In this document: piece by piece, positions 44,401-59,400 of the stretch
How positions within the stretch are numbered: position 1 is the stretch's first letter
How the letters are laid out: every line of letters starts with the position of its first letter
NCBI RefSeq assembly: GCF_902806685.2
Contig: NC_048539.1
Coordinates: forward strand, 12,536,501 to 12,600,500
Length of the DNA stretch: 64,000 nucleotides
Source: Maniola hyperantus
Taxonomy: Eukaryota; Arthropoda; Insecta; Lepidoptera; Nymphalidae
Direction: 5' to 3'
The notes under the pieces: generated by a model
Database searches by the model: none
The model's input: only the letters and a program-made list of their open reading frames with translations
What the model was told of the DNA's origin: nothing
Made by a program: the position numbers and the translations under genes

Positions 44401-47400
44401 GATGACAATATCGATTACTAGATTAGTGACTATGACTAATAATAACCTTGATCATTATAAGGGCCATGTTAAAACAAAAAGGAGTAGTGTAAAAGGGCAA
44501 AACTCAGTAAATTAGAAGCAAAAGAAAAAGAAGAAGAAAATTAGTAATACCTTGACGCAATCGTCATAGCTGGGCGGCTGCTTGTGCTGTACAAGCTGCT
44601 CTACAGCCGGGAACTGCGCCATCGCGTTTGAGTACAGCGACGTCGCGTCGTACGGCGACGGTAGATCCTGGACAATACAGACAGACATTCAGAAATCTTA
44701 TCTAGCTTGAACTATCCACCTTACAATTTGGCAAAAGACTCCCAAAATCTTCTACAAAAGTGGTTCACCTGTATTTGTGAACTTGACAAAATACCATTAC
44801 TAATTCCCAAAGAGACATATTTTATTGATCGATAAGAGTAGGTATGTACGAAAATTGTTCTTTTTCTCGCTGAGAACACATTTTAGTTCAAATTTGTGAA
44901 ATCAGTATGATTTATATGACGTTATCATTCCTACCGAGTTTTTTATCACGCTGTGCTATGCTATAAAATGAATAAACATACCTGTAAATTTTGTAACGGT
45001 GATTCAACTGGACTGAGACTGAATCCCAAGCTTTCTACGCTTTGTGGCACTTCTTGTGCCACCTTTTTATTGTTCTTTTTTACGCTAGGTTTCCTGTGAA
45101 AAAAGTAAAAAAATATTATTAACTTAAGGAACAAAGAAACAATAACGTCACCGATGTATATAAGAAACATAACAGGAGCTAAATGTCAACCCTGGGTACC
45201 TATATTTATTCTGGTATAACAATGGCGATTGATATTCTACAACATAGAGAGCATAAGTGTGTCTTTTATTTTTCAAAATACGTAATAATAATCTGGCAAC
45301 TACCATTGCATTGTATACGCAGACAACAATTCATAAACTTGTTGTTATTTTTCTGGTATATGAATCTAATTTTGTAGCATTATCTGACTTTTTGGATGGG
45401 AAAAGACAGGTATTCTATATTTCGGGGCTTTTATTAAGTTTTGCCAGAAGTATACAATTTGGTCCCGTGTTACCATCAATAAGTATAATTACCGTCTAAT
45501 CTGCGAGGGCTGCATGTTATTGTCATACGCCTGGTCCAGCGGGCTGTCGGGGCCGGGTTTCGCGCGCGCCTTCTTCGGCTTCCCTTTACTCGCCGTCGCG
45601 CTGATCACTGTGGGTTGGCTGATCAGATGCGGGTGTGGGTTCGGTGAAGCTGTGGACAAAGTATCTATTTGCAGTTTTCTTATTGAAAGTACATAATCAA
45701 TGCACATTTTAGCAAACATGATCATGAACGCCAAATTTAAAAAAAAATTGGAGCACGAAAGCCCCAAACAGAAATAATTGATACTTACCCATCAAATGGT
45801 GATGCTGCGGTGGCCTAGGACAGTGCTCATCAAGTAGACGCACAATGTCATCATGCATCCTCTCTTGAGCAACGTCTCGCGGTAGTCTGTCCATGTGATC
45901 TGTGATCTCTCTGTTGGCCATCGCATCCAACAGTGCTTTACAAGCACCGTATGAACCTTCTCGCGCTCCGAGGAAAAGTGGTGTTTCATCCTAAAATATA
46001 TTATTTTTGTTAGTTTATTGACATGATGGATTAACGGGGTGGAAAGGCGGTTAAAATATTTCTTTTGTCCTTAAAATGAATCAGAAAAATTTCAAAGTTT
46101 TCTTTAAAGAGAAAATGGCTAGAAAAACTAGACAAAATTGCCTACATGAATTTCATAATAGGTATAAACATAGACATGAGAACTGACTTTGGTAATTGAT
46201 TTTTTACGGTTAGTTTTTATTTCAAATCAGACTTTCTCAAGCGTAACGTAATTTCGCCTAACATAAGTCCACGTTACCAACTTTTATCAAACGTGTACGT
46301 GAACTAATATGACCTTAATTTGACCTAAAACTTCAGTAAGAGTATGATAACTGCTTACTAGAGTAGAATAGTTACAAAGTGAAAAAAATTACAACGATTT
46401 AACGTTAATAAATAATTTATTATTGTATTCGATAGTCACCTTATCATCTTGTGCGTCCCTATTTGCACCATGAACCAGTAGAACGTTTACAGCATCCACA
46501 TTGTTGACAGCTGCGGCCCAATGTAACGCGGTTTTACCGCTATTGTCCGCTGCGTTGATATCTGCATCTGCGTTTATTAGGTCCTCTACCATACCTTCGA
46601 TTGCAAGCCTGTGGAAATATTTTTGATGTTGTACATTATAAGTACCTTAAAACTTCTTTAAAATAGAATTTTCTGGATTCTTTGAAACATCTTAGACCTA
46701 GATAAATTTTTGTTTTGTTTGTCTATTATGGTAATTTAGTTGTATATAATCTAACTAAATAGACAGCTACCTCTTTCACACAACATTCCATTCAAAAAAA
46801 AATTATATAAGTCTAGGAATACCTACTACAAAATTTTATTTATCAGATAAAATGAGTAATTTTAAAGAAAATCTTTTAACAATGGGGCCGATTCTCTTGT
46901 ACACAATCTCTAAACTAAACTAAATTAACAGGTCTAAATCTAGTGCTTTCCTTTTCCGCAAGCAAAATTATGAAAGGGATAGCAATAGATTTAGACGTGC
47001 CATTTTAGTTTAGTTTAGAGATTGTGTACAACGGAATTAGCCACAATATTATTCATTTGCGATATTCATCGTATCTAATCCTGTCGATTGCTTAGTGTAA
47101 AACATTAAAAAAGGAACACAATAATTGTTATCTCCTTTATACATCTTGTGTCAATCTACTGTACTGTCCACATCCACATGTTTTGTTTACAGTACAACAG
47201 CTGATCGAATCTTTGGCAGCAGTGCATATAAATTATAATTTGGGTTATAAGTCCCGCAAATTGCTATTGCGCTGGAACCATGTCTCATTAACATCTAAAT
47301 GACGTCATTTTGACGTCATTTGACGTATATTTAACTAAAAATATACCATCAGCATTCGAAACTTCAGTCTAGTGCTGACGTCACTAAAATGGTGGGCACG

Positions 47401-50400
47401 TGCATTAGCAATTTGTGGGACTTATAACAGCCGTTAGAGAGTCTATTCTAGTCTATGTGCCATCTCATAATTACCTGGCAGCCAATATAAGCGGTGTTGT
47501 TCCATCATGCATCCTAGCGTTGAGATTGGTGGCTCTATTCCGTAGAAGAATCTGGAAAACCCCCATAGCATCCGCCGCGACAGCAGAGTGTAATGGAGTT
47601 CTTCCTGTGTTGTCTTGTGAGTTTGCGTCCGCGCCCGCATCCAAAAGACGCTTAGCTGCGTCGGCACGTGCATATCTGGACGAAAGGAATTATAATTTAA
47701 TATTCACGTTATAATTTAGACATTAACTATGTGTATTCATGTTAGGCTGCATCATCACTTACCAGCAGGTGATATCGCAGTCAAGGGTTTACTTGTATCG
47801 GAATAAAAAAATTGGGAAATTATCAGTCCGAACGATAAATTACGCAGGATCCTATCAGATGAGAAAATTGTGTTACGGGCTATTTTATTATCTACCTATA
47901 TGTATTTTTTTCTTCATTAGAATCAAATATAATGAGCAGTATAATGATACACTGATTGATTGATGCGTTATTCCCTGGGTATTCCTGTAGAGTTCTTCTA
48001 TTTGCTTTGCAAAATCTAAATCATTCCACCAAACTAAAGGTTTTTGTTTTTTTGTTCGTCTGCTATCATAATAATATCAATTCAGCACTTTCTCGGCTAA
48101 CTAACATTGGGATTGGACATTGAAAAGATTTCAGAGCTAAATGATATAAGCTATAAAATAAGCCTACTATAGTTAATATCTTGATTAATATTATTGCCAC
48201 TTACCTAGCTGCAAGATGCAAACTGGTTTCTCCAGTCTTATCCATAGCAGCATTGAGTTGTGCACCCTGAGCCACCAATTCAGATATGATATGTGCAGTC
48301 TGTTCATCCTCTACATCTGACCCAGTGTCCAGGCCTCCGCCTCTGATGGCCGCTACCATCAATGGTGTCATTCCGAGAGGACCTCTGGCGTTTACGTCTA
48401 CGTGACCATCATGCTGAGGAGAAAAAGAATTTAAAACAATGAACATGTACTTTTATAAATAATTTTAATAGAGTTTTTCCAAAATTGTTTCTATTTTGTA
48501 AAAAAATTACAAAACTAGCAATGAATATAGTATGGCAGAAACCTTCGCGCAAACATCAACAACAACTGTACAAAGTTCTATCTCAATACAATGAACGAAC
48601 ATACAAACATTGATTTTCTTATACGTTATTAGATTCATCGATGCATTTTATGCCGGCTAGAAATCCTATTTGTGGTCCTATTAGGTGTTAAAAAAAATGT
48701 TTGTTGAAAATACTCACAATCGCAGGCGGCGTCATTATGCTAGGTGGAACTCTGATATCTGCGGCATCCAAGTGCTGCTGTGTCCAAACTCTGGGTTCGT
48801 GACCAGCTTCTTCATAATCCGTGATCGCAGTATGATCAGAAGCATATCCCCCTGGTGCCCCATTAGAATCCCCTGGTCCTCGAGCTCTCTTAGCTCTCGG
48901 AGGAGCAGATCCATCGTCTTCTTCGTCAGACCAATGCGGAGGACCCATGTGACCACCGTTAATATCAACGTCAATACATCCAATGGAGCCCTTATTCAAA
49001 TTCCGCATTTCCTGACCATCTGGTCCCCTACGTCGTGAACGACGTCGCGTCGATGAATTGTTGCGAATAAACCCTTCTGGGAACCAAGTGATGCCCGCGG
49101 CGCGTTTTCTTTGAGCGGTAACAAGAACTCCGATCAGGAGACCCGCCAGAAGAACGAGAATGACTCCGATAAAGACGTATTTGAAGTTGGTAGGCTCGTC
49201 GCCACCAGGTTCGGTCGGACTCTGAGTGACGCCCTTAACTTGATAAATAGGAAAGTCCGGTGACAAGGAGTGCTTTGACGCTGTTGCTGCTAAGAAATCT
49301 GCCGCTTCGCTAGCCGAAAAGAAACATTCAGACCCGGACATCGTGGTACACTTCCTGTTATCAATTTCCAAGTAAACTTGGACTCCCGACTGTGCTCTTT
49401 CCGTGTATACTATGTGGTGTTTCTTTCCGAATTCAGTGTCTTGAAGACCGACATCGGTCGATCCCTTCCACGGGAATACCATGTCATTGCCCAGGTGATC
49501 TTTCTTTATTAGCACAGTTGTACGTAACTGATGGCCCAAATCTCGTAAGAAAGCAACGGAGTTTTCCTTGAAAGTTCTCACATCCATGAGTAAGATTACA
49601 GAGATCGCACCTTCAGCTAGATCAGGAGGTTCGTTTTCGCAATCGAGACCGTCCCAGTTACACTCGGCGTTGTTACATCCATAGTCACAATGGCCGTTAG
49701 CGTAGTGCTTTTGGCAATAAGCGTCGTATACGGGGTTACATTTCTGCAAAGATTTCTCACAGTCTCTACCATCGAATAAACAAGCTTGCGTGTTACAGAC
49801 TTCGTTACATTCTCCGTTCATGAACACTTCCCAGCATTTTATCGGGGCTGTACAGTTCGCCCATGGGTTAATACCGAGAGAACAATCGTTTCCATCGAAT
49901 TCGCACGCAAAAGTATTACATTCTTCATCGCAGTGATGATCACCTTGTTTTTCTTTGCAGCCTAATTTAACACATTGTTCTCTTTGGAAAGCCAAGTCTA
50001 ATTCTTGGAGAGTTAGAACTGGATTTTTGCCGTATACTCCTGAAACGGGACTGCCATAACCACCTCTCGAATGAGGGTCGTGTATGTCGCAGTTCTTACC
50101 GGTCCACTGTCTGGGACAGTAGCAGAGATAGTCTCCAGGTTTGTCTATACATCGAGCTTCGTGATGTTTACAAGGGCTCGTGAGGCATTCGTTCATTGAA
50201 TCTATTTCGCAATTAACACCAGACAAGCCCGACGGGCAATTGCAGACGTAGTCCCCATTTTCCATTGTCCTACAATAGCCTCCATTCTGACACGGATTTG
50301 AGTCACAAGCATAACCTGAATACTCGCAATTCTTGCCGTAAAAACCATCATTGCATAGACATTCATGTCCACCTTGGATCGCTGTGCAGATACCGCCGTT

Positions 50401-53400
50401 TTGACACGGTGAGTTTGCACAGAAATTGACTTTAGCATCGCAATGTCTGCCCATGAACCCAGGTTTACAGTTACAGTGATAATCGTTAATTAGTTGCACG
50501 CAATCTTGTGTGCCAGGATTCGAGCATGGATTTGATAGACACTCGTTAATGTCGCCTTCACATCGTGGACCTACAAAGCCTGCAGGACATTTGCATTCAA
50601 AACCGCCGACTTTGTCGATACATGATCCATTGTTGTGACACGCGTCTTGTTTGCAATCGTTAACGTTGATTTCGCAAATTTTACCCAAAGTTCCGAAGGG
50701 ACATGAGCAAGAGAAGTTGTTGATCAGATCGTGGCATGTCCCTCCATTCTGACAAGGGTTGGGAAGGCAGTCGTTCACGTTCAATTCGCAGTTCTGTCCT
50801 TGGAAACCTTTGGCACACTGACACTGATAGGTGCCGACTAGATCTTTGCAGACTGCGCCGTTCTGGCATGGAGCGGATTCGCATTCGTTGATTTCCTTCT
50901 GACAGTAGGATCCCGTGTAGCCGTCGAGGCAGTGGCAGCGATGGGAGTTGCCAATGTCTTCACATGAACCATTGTTGCATAGCTGTTTTAGTTTCACTCC
51001 TGTTGAGAAACAACAGTTGGTTAGAATTTAAATATATAAAAGAAAAAGCTGACTGACTGACTGGTTGACTGATCTATCAACGCACAGCTCAAACTACTGG
51101 ACGGATTGGGCTGAAATTTGGCATGCAGATAGTTATTCTGACGAAGACATCCCCTAAGAAAGGATTTTTGAAAATCCAACCCCTAAAGGGGTATAATAGG
51201 GGTTTGAAATTTATGTAGGATGTAATAAAATGAAGTCACGGGCATAAGCTAGTAATATGATAACCAATCCTATCAATTACTTTGTGTAAGACTAGAAATA
51301 TTTTTTGTTTGTTTAAGAGATCAAGCTTACCTTTCCGAATGCTAGCGTCCTTGCAGGAGACCATTTCGACATCGCAAAGCTTGCCGGACCAGCCGGGTGC
51401 ACAGGAGCAAGTGTATTGTGGACCTTTTTGGGAACATGTTGCACCATTTTCACACGGATTGTTCTCACACCTAGGGACAGATTTAATAGTATATTAAAAT
51501 ATTTATGTGATTTAAGTAACGCTAAACGCTTGTATTGACAGACAGTATCGTTTATTATTTTATAGCTCGTGTGACCTGAACCCATATATCTTTTATTCAT
51601 GACTTAAGTAGTCCTTAAGTAGTAAAAGTGTAGGCTGTACGGCATAAATTAAACTAGTAAAATCAGTGTGTTGGAGGCAGTCTTTCTGCAAAGGTATTAT
51701 CAAAGAGGTACTTCGAACACCTTACTACATCTACCAAGTCGAGTCGAGAGGGCAAACGTCTACACTCTACGTGGTCGTTCCCCAACAACGAGGTGAACGC
51801 ATGCATTTATCTCTGTCTACGCAATACCAGCAGAAGCTGCTGGAGGGAGACCGCAATAGCCGCAGAGAAATATAATTACGATAGGTCTGCAAAGAGTGAA
51901 CGTATAAGAAGAGGAATTGTTAAATAGTTTACCAGTCTACGAAGTCTTCACAGTGTTTGCCGGTATAGCCGTAGGGACAGTGGCAAGTGTAGTGCGTGAC
52001 GTGGTCGTGGCAGGTCGCGCCGTTGTCGCAGGGTGAACTGTCGCACATGTTTATACGCAACTGGCAGTTGGAGCCCGTGTAGCTGTGGACAAAATAAAGA
52101 TTTTCTTAAATTACCCAGATTTAAATATCGAAACAGGAAAATATGAAATACAGAAGAACTACAGAAGACTGAAACATATTTTATTTATGTGGGTATATTT
52201 TTGAAATTCAGACGCCACTAATGGAATAAATGTTTAAAGCATAGGGACCCAGGAGGACATGAATAGTTGTATGAGTCGATGCAAGTTCCGCCGTTCATAT
52301 AGCCAGACTCCGTGCAATCCTCGGCGTTGGTTTTATAATTGATGTCCGAGAAATCAGCAGGTGTTGATATATGCCAGGCACTGAAGATAAAATGTCCTAT
52401 CATAGGAACATCAATTACCCAGGTGGACAGGAGCAGTTGTATGAGTTGATGCCGTCTATGCAGGTGCCGCCGTTCATACAGCTGGATTCCGTGCAGTCTT
52501 CATCGTTGGTCTGACAGTTGATGCCCGAGAAACCCAGCGGGCAAGTGCAGGTGTAAGATGCCACGTACTGGAATAAACAAAATATTTCGAATTTATGACG
52601 TAAAATATCTGACAATCACTCTTTAAGCAAGAATATACGGCAGAGTAGATAAGAGGACATACCCATATAAGTAGAAACACTAGCTCACGTTCAGGGGAAG
52701 TCATAATTTAATATATTCCTAATCTATGTAGTATTTAAAAGAATGGCAGTCAATGGCAACTTCAAATTTATCGTGGTATGTTACCCGTTATTTACATTAA
52801 ATATGTCGTTAAACCACGAATAAGCTTAAAACCATTAGTGGGGATTGTCGTCAGAAAATAACATATTTTTTTGACTACCACGCTGGCCAAGTGCGGATTG
52901 TCAGACAAAACTAAAAGTACATATTTTGTAAAACAACTAGCTGACCCACCCCGGCTTCGCTCGGGTGTAATTTACAAAAATCCTGAAATAGGTGCCTAAG
53001 TATTTTTTCTTTTGTAACCGAAGACCCAAATATCAATTTTCATGGAAATAACTTGAAAAATGACAAACTTTCATACAAACTTTCATCCCCTATTTAACCC
53101 CCTTAGGGGTGGAATTTCGAAAAATCCTTTCTTAGTGGATACCTACTCTTTACAAAGAACACACCCTCCAAATTTCATGTCTCTAGGACCAGCGGTTTAG
53201 GCTGTGCGTTGATATATAAGTCAGTCAGTCAGGATTTTGAATTTTATATTAAAACCATACCTGGTTGCATGTAGCGCCGTTCTGGCACGGGCGGGACTGG
53301 CACTCGTCGATGTCTACCTCGCAGTGCTTGCCCGCAAAGCCACTCGCGCACAAGCAGTTGTAGTCTCCGATACTGTCTAAACACGTTGCGCCGTTTTGAC

Positions 53401-56400
53401 AAGGGTCTGTAAAAAAGAATACGAGTAAGAAAAGGATCGGGGGTAAAATGCAAGAGGATTTTCTTCTGATCTGAATGATTGAACCGATGGTTGTATGTTA
53501 ATACATTCTTTTTAACAATGATTGACAGCCCTGCCCCCCTGTTTTGCTCGATTACTATTTCTGAAAAACCTGTTTATGTAAGTAAGGCACAGACCACCAC
53601 CTATAGACGCCTAATAGCCGGATACCCCCGCTCGCCAAGCTTAGGCACTTGCTTAGCATAAAAATCGGCCCACGCCCGTTCGGTACCCTCATTCCGCACA
53701 TTGTTTTGATCACGTGACTTTTAAGTACACCAATCACAACAAAGCATTCTCCCCTGTCCCCCGCCAATATTTTACGATTTTGTTTCATGCAAAACCTTGT
53801 ATATTAGTACTCTAGGAGGTGAATTCTCTGTGATGTAAGGGTTCATGGGGTTCATGTTATAGAGAGAACCTATAGTCCGCAACAGGTTGAGATGGCAATC
53901 GGGGTATGAGGTGGGGGGGACGCCCCGCACACCCGCACGTCACCTGCGCTCGCCCATACCGCGAGGGCTGTTCGGGTGTGCGAGGCGTTCCCTCCCCGAT
54001 TGCAATCTCGACCTGTCGCGTACTATACATGCAAATGGATTGCTAAAGCTTTCTAGCAGTAAAATTTGAGCAACTATAATAAGTACAACGTGTGCTGATT
54101 CTTTTGTTTTGTGTTTTTTATTTTTTTTATTCATTATAGGTAAACGCTTGACCGCAATCACACCTGATGGAAAGTGATGATGCGGCCTAAGATGGGACGC
54201 GTTTACCTAGAAGATGCCTATTCACTCTTGTTTTAAAGATACCCGGGTTGTAGTTGGTAGGAAACACATATCGTGGAAGAGTATTCCAAACCTTAGCCAT
54301 GCGTATGAGGAATGATGACGCAAAACGTTTCGTGCGTTAATAACGTTTGTTATTGTTATACAATTTTTCTTGTTGTATACTTATTTTAGGTTTGCTTCGA
54401 TTTAATCATGGGTGTTGTTGCATGCGGGTTGTGGCCTTGGTGTGACATGCGCAGTGACCGTGCACTCGTCACAGTAAAGAGCAGTAGTTGTGTAACTCAC
54501 ACGAGGCGCAGTCGTCAGTGTTGATGGCGCAGTCCTTGCCCTCGTACCCGCGCGCGCACAGGCACGCGTAGGAGCCCTCGGTGTTGATGCACGTAGCCTC
54601 GTTGTGACACGGCGCAGTGACCGTGCACTCGTCTACGTCCCGCTCGCACAGTGCACCCGTCCAGCCCACCGGACACTGGCACGTGAACTCCGCGTATGAT
54701 GCTTCTGCGATGCAACGCCCACCGTGGCGACACCTAGATAAAAATGAAAGTTAGATAAAAAAAATTTGGCGCTCGCTTCGCTTACATTCATCATCATAGG
54801 TTCGTTAATCATAACAAACTTATTTGCGTGTATTTCACGCTGGCGTAGCAACATAGCTGGCGTGTGGAAGTCCCTACAAGAGACCTAGAGTCCAGCAGTG
54901 GACGTCTATCGGTTGATAATGATGATGATGATGTATCAACATTAATACACATTACTTTTTATCTTTTTTTTTTTTGTAAAAGAATATTAGCCATGTTAAA
55001 TGACTAATATTCCCCTTTCCTCTCCAATTAAGCGTCAAGCTTGTGCTAGGAGTAGGTACGACAATAGTGCAACGGGCGGGGTTTGAACCGTCGACCTTTC
55101 GGTTTTCAGTCCACTCCTATACCGGTTGAGCTATTGAGGCTATCTGTCAAAATACGCTTCATTAGTCATTTAACTTTACAGTTAAGTTTAGAATAACTTT
55201 CAAATGTAAAATACTTAAAGCGTGCTTCGCTCGCAATTTCTTTAAGATACCATTCTAAGTACCTAACTTATTACATGTTGTATAGTGAATTTCTTACTGG
55301 TTGGGCAAACAAGGGTCGAGTGTGTTCTCGCAGTTGCGGCCGGAGTGTGGAGGGGAGCACACGCAGCGATACCCGTTGATTAGATCGATGCAGGAGCCAC
55401 CGTGCAAGCACGGGTTACCCGCGCAGTCGTCGATGTTGGTTTCACAGTTCACACCTGAAGTGAAAACCAAAATCCAATATCTGGCCCAGTCTAGTTCACA
55501 CCGGTCTGATCCGGTCCGAACTGGTGTAGTCAGTCAATACGAAGAATTCAAGTAAAATAGGAAGTTGCTATCTCTTGTTAGCCCTGTAGAGTCTAGACTC
55601 TAGATTTTTCAGCTCATCTCTACAAATTTATAGGTCATCCTCAGTAGAGGACAGTAGTCAAGGATTAGAAGCTAAGTAACTTACCAGTGAATCCCAGAAC
55701 ACAGTCGCACTTGTAAGCGTTGAGTCGGTCGTGACACGTGCCGCCATGTTGGCACGGGTTGGAACTGCACTCGTCGATGTCCCGTTCACAGCGCTGGCCT
55801 GAATAACAGATAATAATTTATCTTTAGTAGGAAACTGCGGTTTTTCACTTCCGTGCGTGGGCAAACTTTAATGGTACCTACCCAAATACTGAATTAAATA
55901 TATTTCTGTAGGTATTTAATATCATTTTATTTTTATCGTCCTTGTATTACACAACAGGATATCCTCATTTTGAAACATTGAAACTAGTTGAACTGGTCCA
56001 GCTTTGTTTGGTTGAAAATTGCCATCTCGACCTGTCGCGTACTATACCTACCTAAGAATGATTTGCGATTGTTTTTTCTTTTAGCTAACTACCTAAACTT
56101 CTTACGATAGATACTCTTACTATTGGGAGAAAAAATCTACATCTGAGGCTTTGTTTTGAAAAATGAAAGGCATACCTCCATATCCTGGGAGACAGTGACA
56201 GATGAACTGGTTGACTCCGTCTTCACAGGTGCCCCCATTTATGCAAGGGTTTGAAGCGCACTCGTTCACGTCAGAGAGGCATCTGTAAAAATGGATAAAT
56301 TGTATACAGATTCTGCCGTGCCATGACAATCTGAAGATATTTTGCCTGGTTTTGTCGTAACAGCGATACAATTTTACCGAGTTCATCGCATATTATGCTT

Positions 56401-59400
56401 ATAATCATGGCATTTAAATCATATTTAAATACCATAACATTAAGTCTTTAAAATAATGAAAAACTTCAAAACCTAAACTTGCTCTCAGAGCTTTCAATAA
56501 AAACTTTTGTTGATACTTTTGATGATAGTTCAACGGGCCTCCCAGCTTAACATAACAATCTTCAAGCGTCTGATAACTGTGATTAGGGAAGCAGTGGAAA
56601 TTTTCAAACCTTTAGGTACAATCCTTTAGCAATTTAGGAGGTCAAACTCGCAGGATTGCTCTGTATAGACGTCTCCGTTGACCGACTGTATGGAGTATTT
56701 CTTTAGGCTGTGGTTACCAAACCGGGCTCATGTGACCCGTGTCTTTCCATCTTATAATATGAGACAGATAATATGTGAGATAAGGGTTTACGCGATAATA
56801 AGAGAGGCGTTTGTTAAACCTCAGACTGCAATCCTGTGCGAGTTGAATTGCACTTTATTGCGTAGTAACAAAAGTCGCTTTTTATTAGTGATCCTTCTAT
56901 ACCTGGAAGGTAGTTACTATTTATAATAGTGTTATGTGGTACCTAGTAGTAAGGCCCATTTTGTACATACCTCGCATCATAGTATCCTCGTGGACATTCG
57001 CAGCGGAAGCCGTTGATGCGGTCGATGCACTTGCCACCATTGGCGCAGGGGTTGGACAAGCATTCGTTGATGTTGGTCTCGCAATGCTGTCCCGTGAAGC
57101 CAGGAATGCACTCACATGTGTACCTGGGGTACATATGTCCAATTTACACCAACGTCAAATGAAAACACCAACACAAATATTTGAATACACGCACACACAG
57201 AGTAATTAAATATAATACCTAGCTATTTTTACGCATGTAAATAAGTAGAACAATCTGACCGAAACTCAAAATCATAAGTAGGTAAACATTTTCTGAATAA
57301 TTCAGCTATTTTGAAAGAAATATTATTTGCGGGATGGCCTATACAATGTGTTCCCGGAGGAATCTTAACTATTCATATTGCATCTAAGTAGGTACGTAAA
57401 GTCCTACGGATTATAATACTTAGGTACGACTATAATAATTGGTAATATGTAGAAAAAAACATGCTGTGTTTTATTAAAAAAAACAAAAATATCTTTATTA
57501 GATTTATTTTCTTGTATTACGAATAGGAAGTTAATTATTCTGCCATGCATAACAACTAACTCCGCTGATTTTATAATTTTTTGTGCAGATTTTCTTTAAA
57601 AATCTTGAAAAAGCATCACAAACATAAATACTTAGTAGGTAAGTACATGCTATAATCATAAAATCAACTTACTCAAAATAAGTGTTGCTGCATGTAAAAG
57701 AAAAAACAAAGCATGTTAATTTTTAACAAGATTTCATAAGATAACAATAAATCTACTGAAGCAGAGCAGAGTCTTCAACAGGTCAATTAGGTATCCTCCG
57801 CTCATATTCAGTAAAAACGCATCCTTATGGCGGTTACGCACTCATCCGATCCGAGTCCGTGAAAATACGTTCCGAAGTAGTCATAGAACTATTTGTATGG
57901 TAGCTTATGACATATGGCGTAGAATTTTTTATATCCGTATTTTCGGATCGGATCGGATGAGTGCATGATCGCTTTTAGAGCTCTTCCACAATACTACCCA
58001 TACACCGTCGCATCGCAATCGACGACGCATTTTAAGCACCTCAAGCAATGGGGTGATGACTATGTCAAAAATAAATTATTTCTTAGGGATCCTCCAAAAT
58101 TCGTAAAACCGGCTTCCGCTGTTAGTTTTAAGTTTGCTATCAAAAAAGTACGTCAAAAACTTTTTTGACGTCACATCTATGTATGTATTTCATACAAGCT
58201 CCCTTACTAAGCCAACGTTTTAACTTTTGATAAAAAGTCGCTGATTTGACTAGTAGTCATCATCCCTATTCCCATGTAAATTCCCTCAATGCGAAGTGCG
58301 TCGTCGTAGAATTTTACGATGCGACGTCGCACCGCAAGTATTGTGAAAGGCCTTTTACGGGTTTAAAATTATTGATCTATTTAGCATAAAATAAGCTTTC
58401 CACTGAAGCGAAGCTGAGAGGAGACAGACGTGTGGTTACGAGTTACGACCAATGAGATTAATGAGAGATGACGTGATAGAATTATGCCATCATCTAACAA
58501 TAACCTGATTGGTATTGAACACGTTTTGCTGCGCTCCGCTTCAGTGGAAACACCTGAAGATCACCCATTTGGTACGTACGTGTGCGGGTTATGCGTACGA
58601 GTGTGTATTTAGCAGGCATTCAAATGTTGGTAGGTACTTGCGTTAATGCATTTATGTGTGTAGTCGCGCACATGTGTCTTCGAATAACGTGAGACGTATT
58701 CGCACACAAATACGGCAATCGGGGAGGAAATGCCCCGAACATCCGCTCAGCCCCCTCGATAACCCGGTGCGTGCGAGCGCGGGCGACGTGCGGGTGGGCA
58801 GGGCGTCCTCATCCCCCGATTGCCAACTCGACCTAATAGCGGACTATAGGTACGCACACCAAGCCACGTGCGTACTAAAATGGATGGCCTTTTAGTAAGA
58901 AAGGTTATTTGTAAGTACCTGTTGATTCCATCGATGCAAGTGGCTCCGTTTCTGCACGGGTTGGAGTAGCATTCGTTGACATTGATCTCGCAGTTTCTCC
59001 CCGAAGTGCCCGGTTTGCATCGACACTGGTAACCGTCGATCAGATCTTCGCAATGTCCTGTGAAAGCCAGATTTATCGATTAAACTAATCAAAGTTTCTT
59101 TCATCACCCGTTCCCATAATTTAACTGATCGTTATAAAAATGAGGGTTACAACGGGGAAAGTTTTCGATTCCTTAACTGTCCAGTTGTTTGTATGCAATT
59201 TCTAGCCATCATACCTTTTAATCTTCTAGGACTTCAAGAAGTACCCTAGAGGTTTTAATGATCATCATTGAGTCGGTCACGAAATTAACGTAATTCAGAT
59301 GTCAATAGATCTGATACCATAAAAGTTAGATAATTGATACTTAGTGTTATTAATAAACCTGTCAAGGCCATCTTATTCTAAAACTAGCTTGTGCTCGCAA

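Larger units (their letters stand above)
57124..58918. other. Notch intron (1.8 kb) with two foldback elements
   Basis: No exon seen inside. Foldbacks at 57831-57970 and 58396-58551 and a family 5 copy at 58694-58850; the rest is AT-rich. Confidence 0.6.

Noticed and set aside
48685..49038. 117-codon frame antisense to Notch
   Set aside because: Shadow of the large Notch coding exon.
52218..52403. Functional extra Notch EGF exon
   Set aside because: Although open in frame, it has lost most cysteines and has a weak donor, so I list it as a decayed copy.
55070..55142. tRNA-Phe-like sequence on the minus strand
   Set aside because: Fused to a SINE body with an A-rich tail; not a stand-alone tRNA gene.
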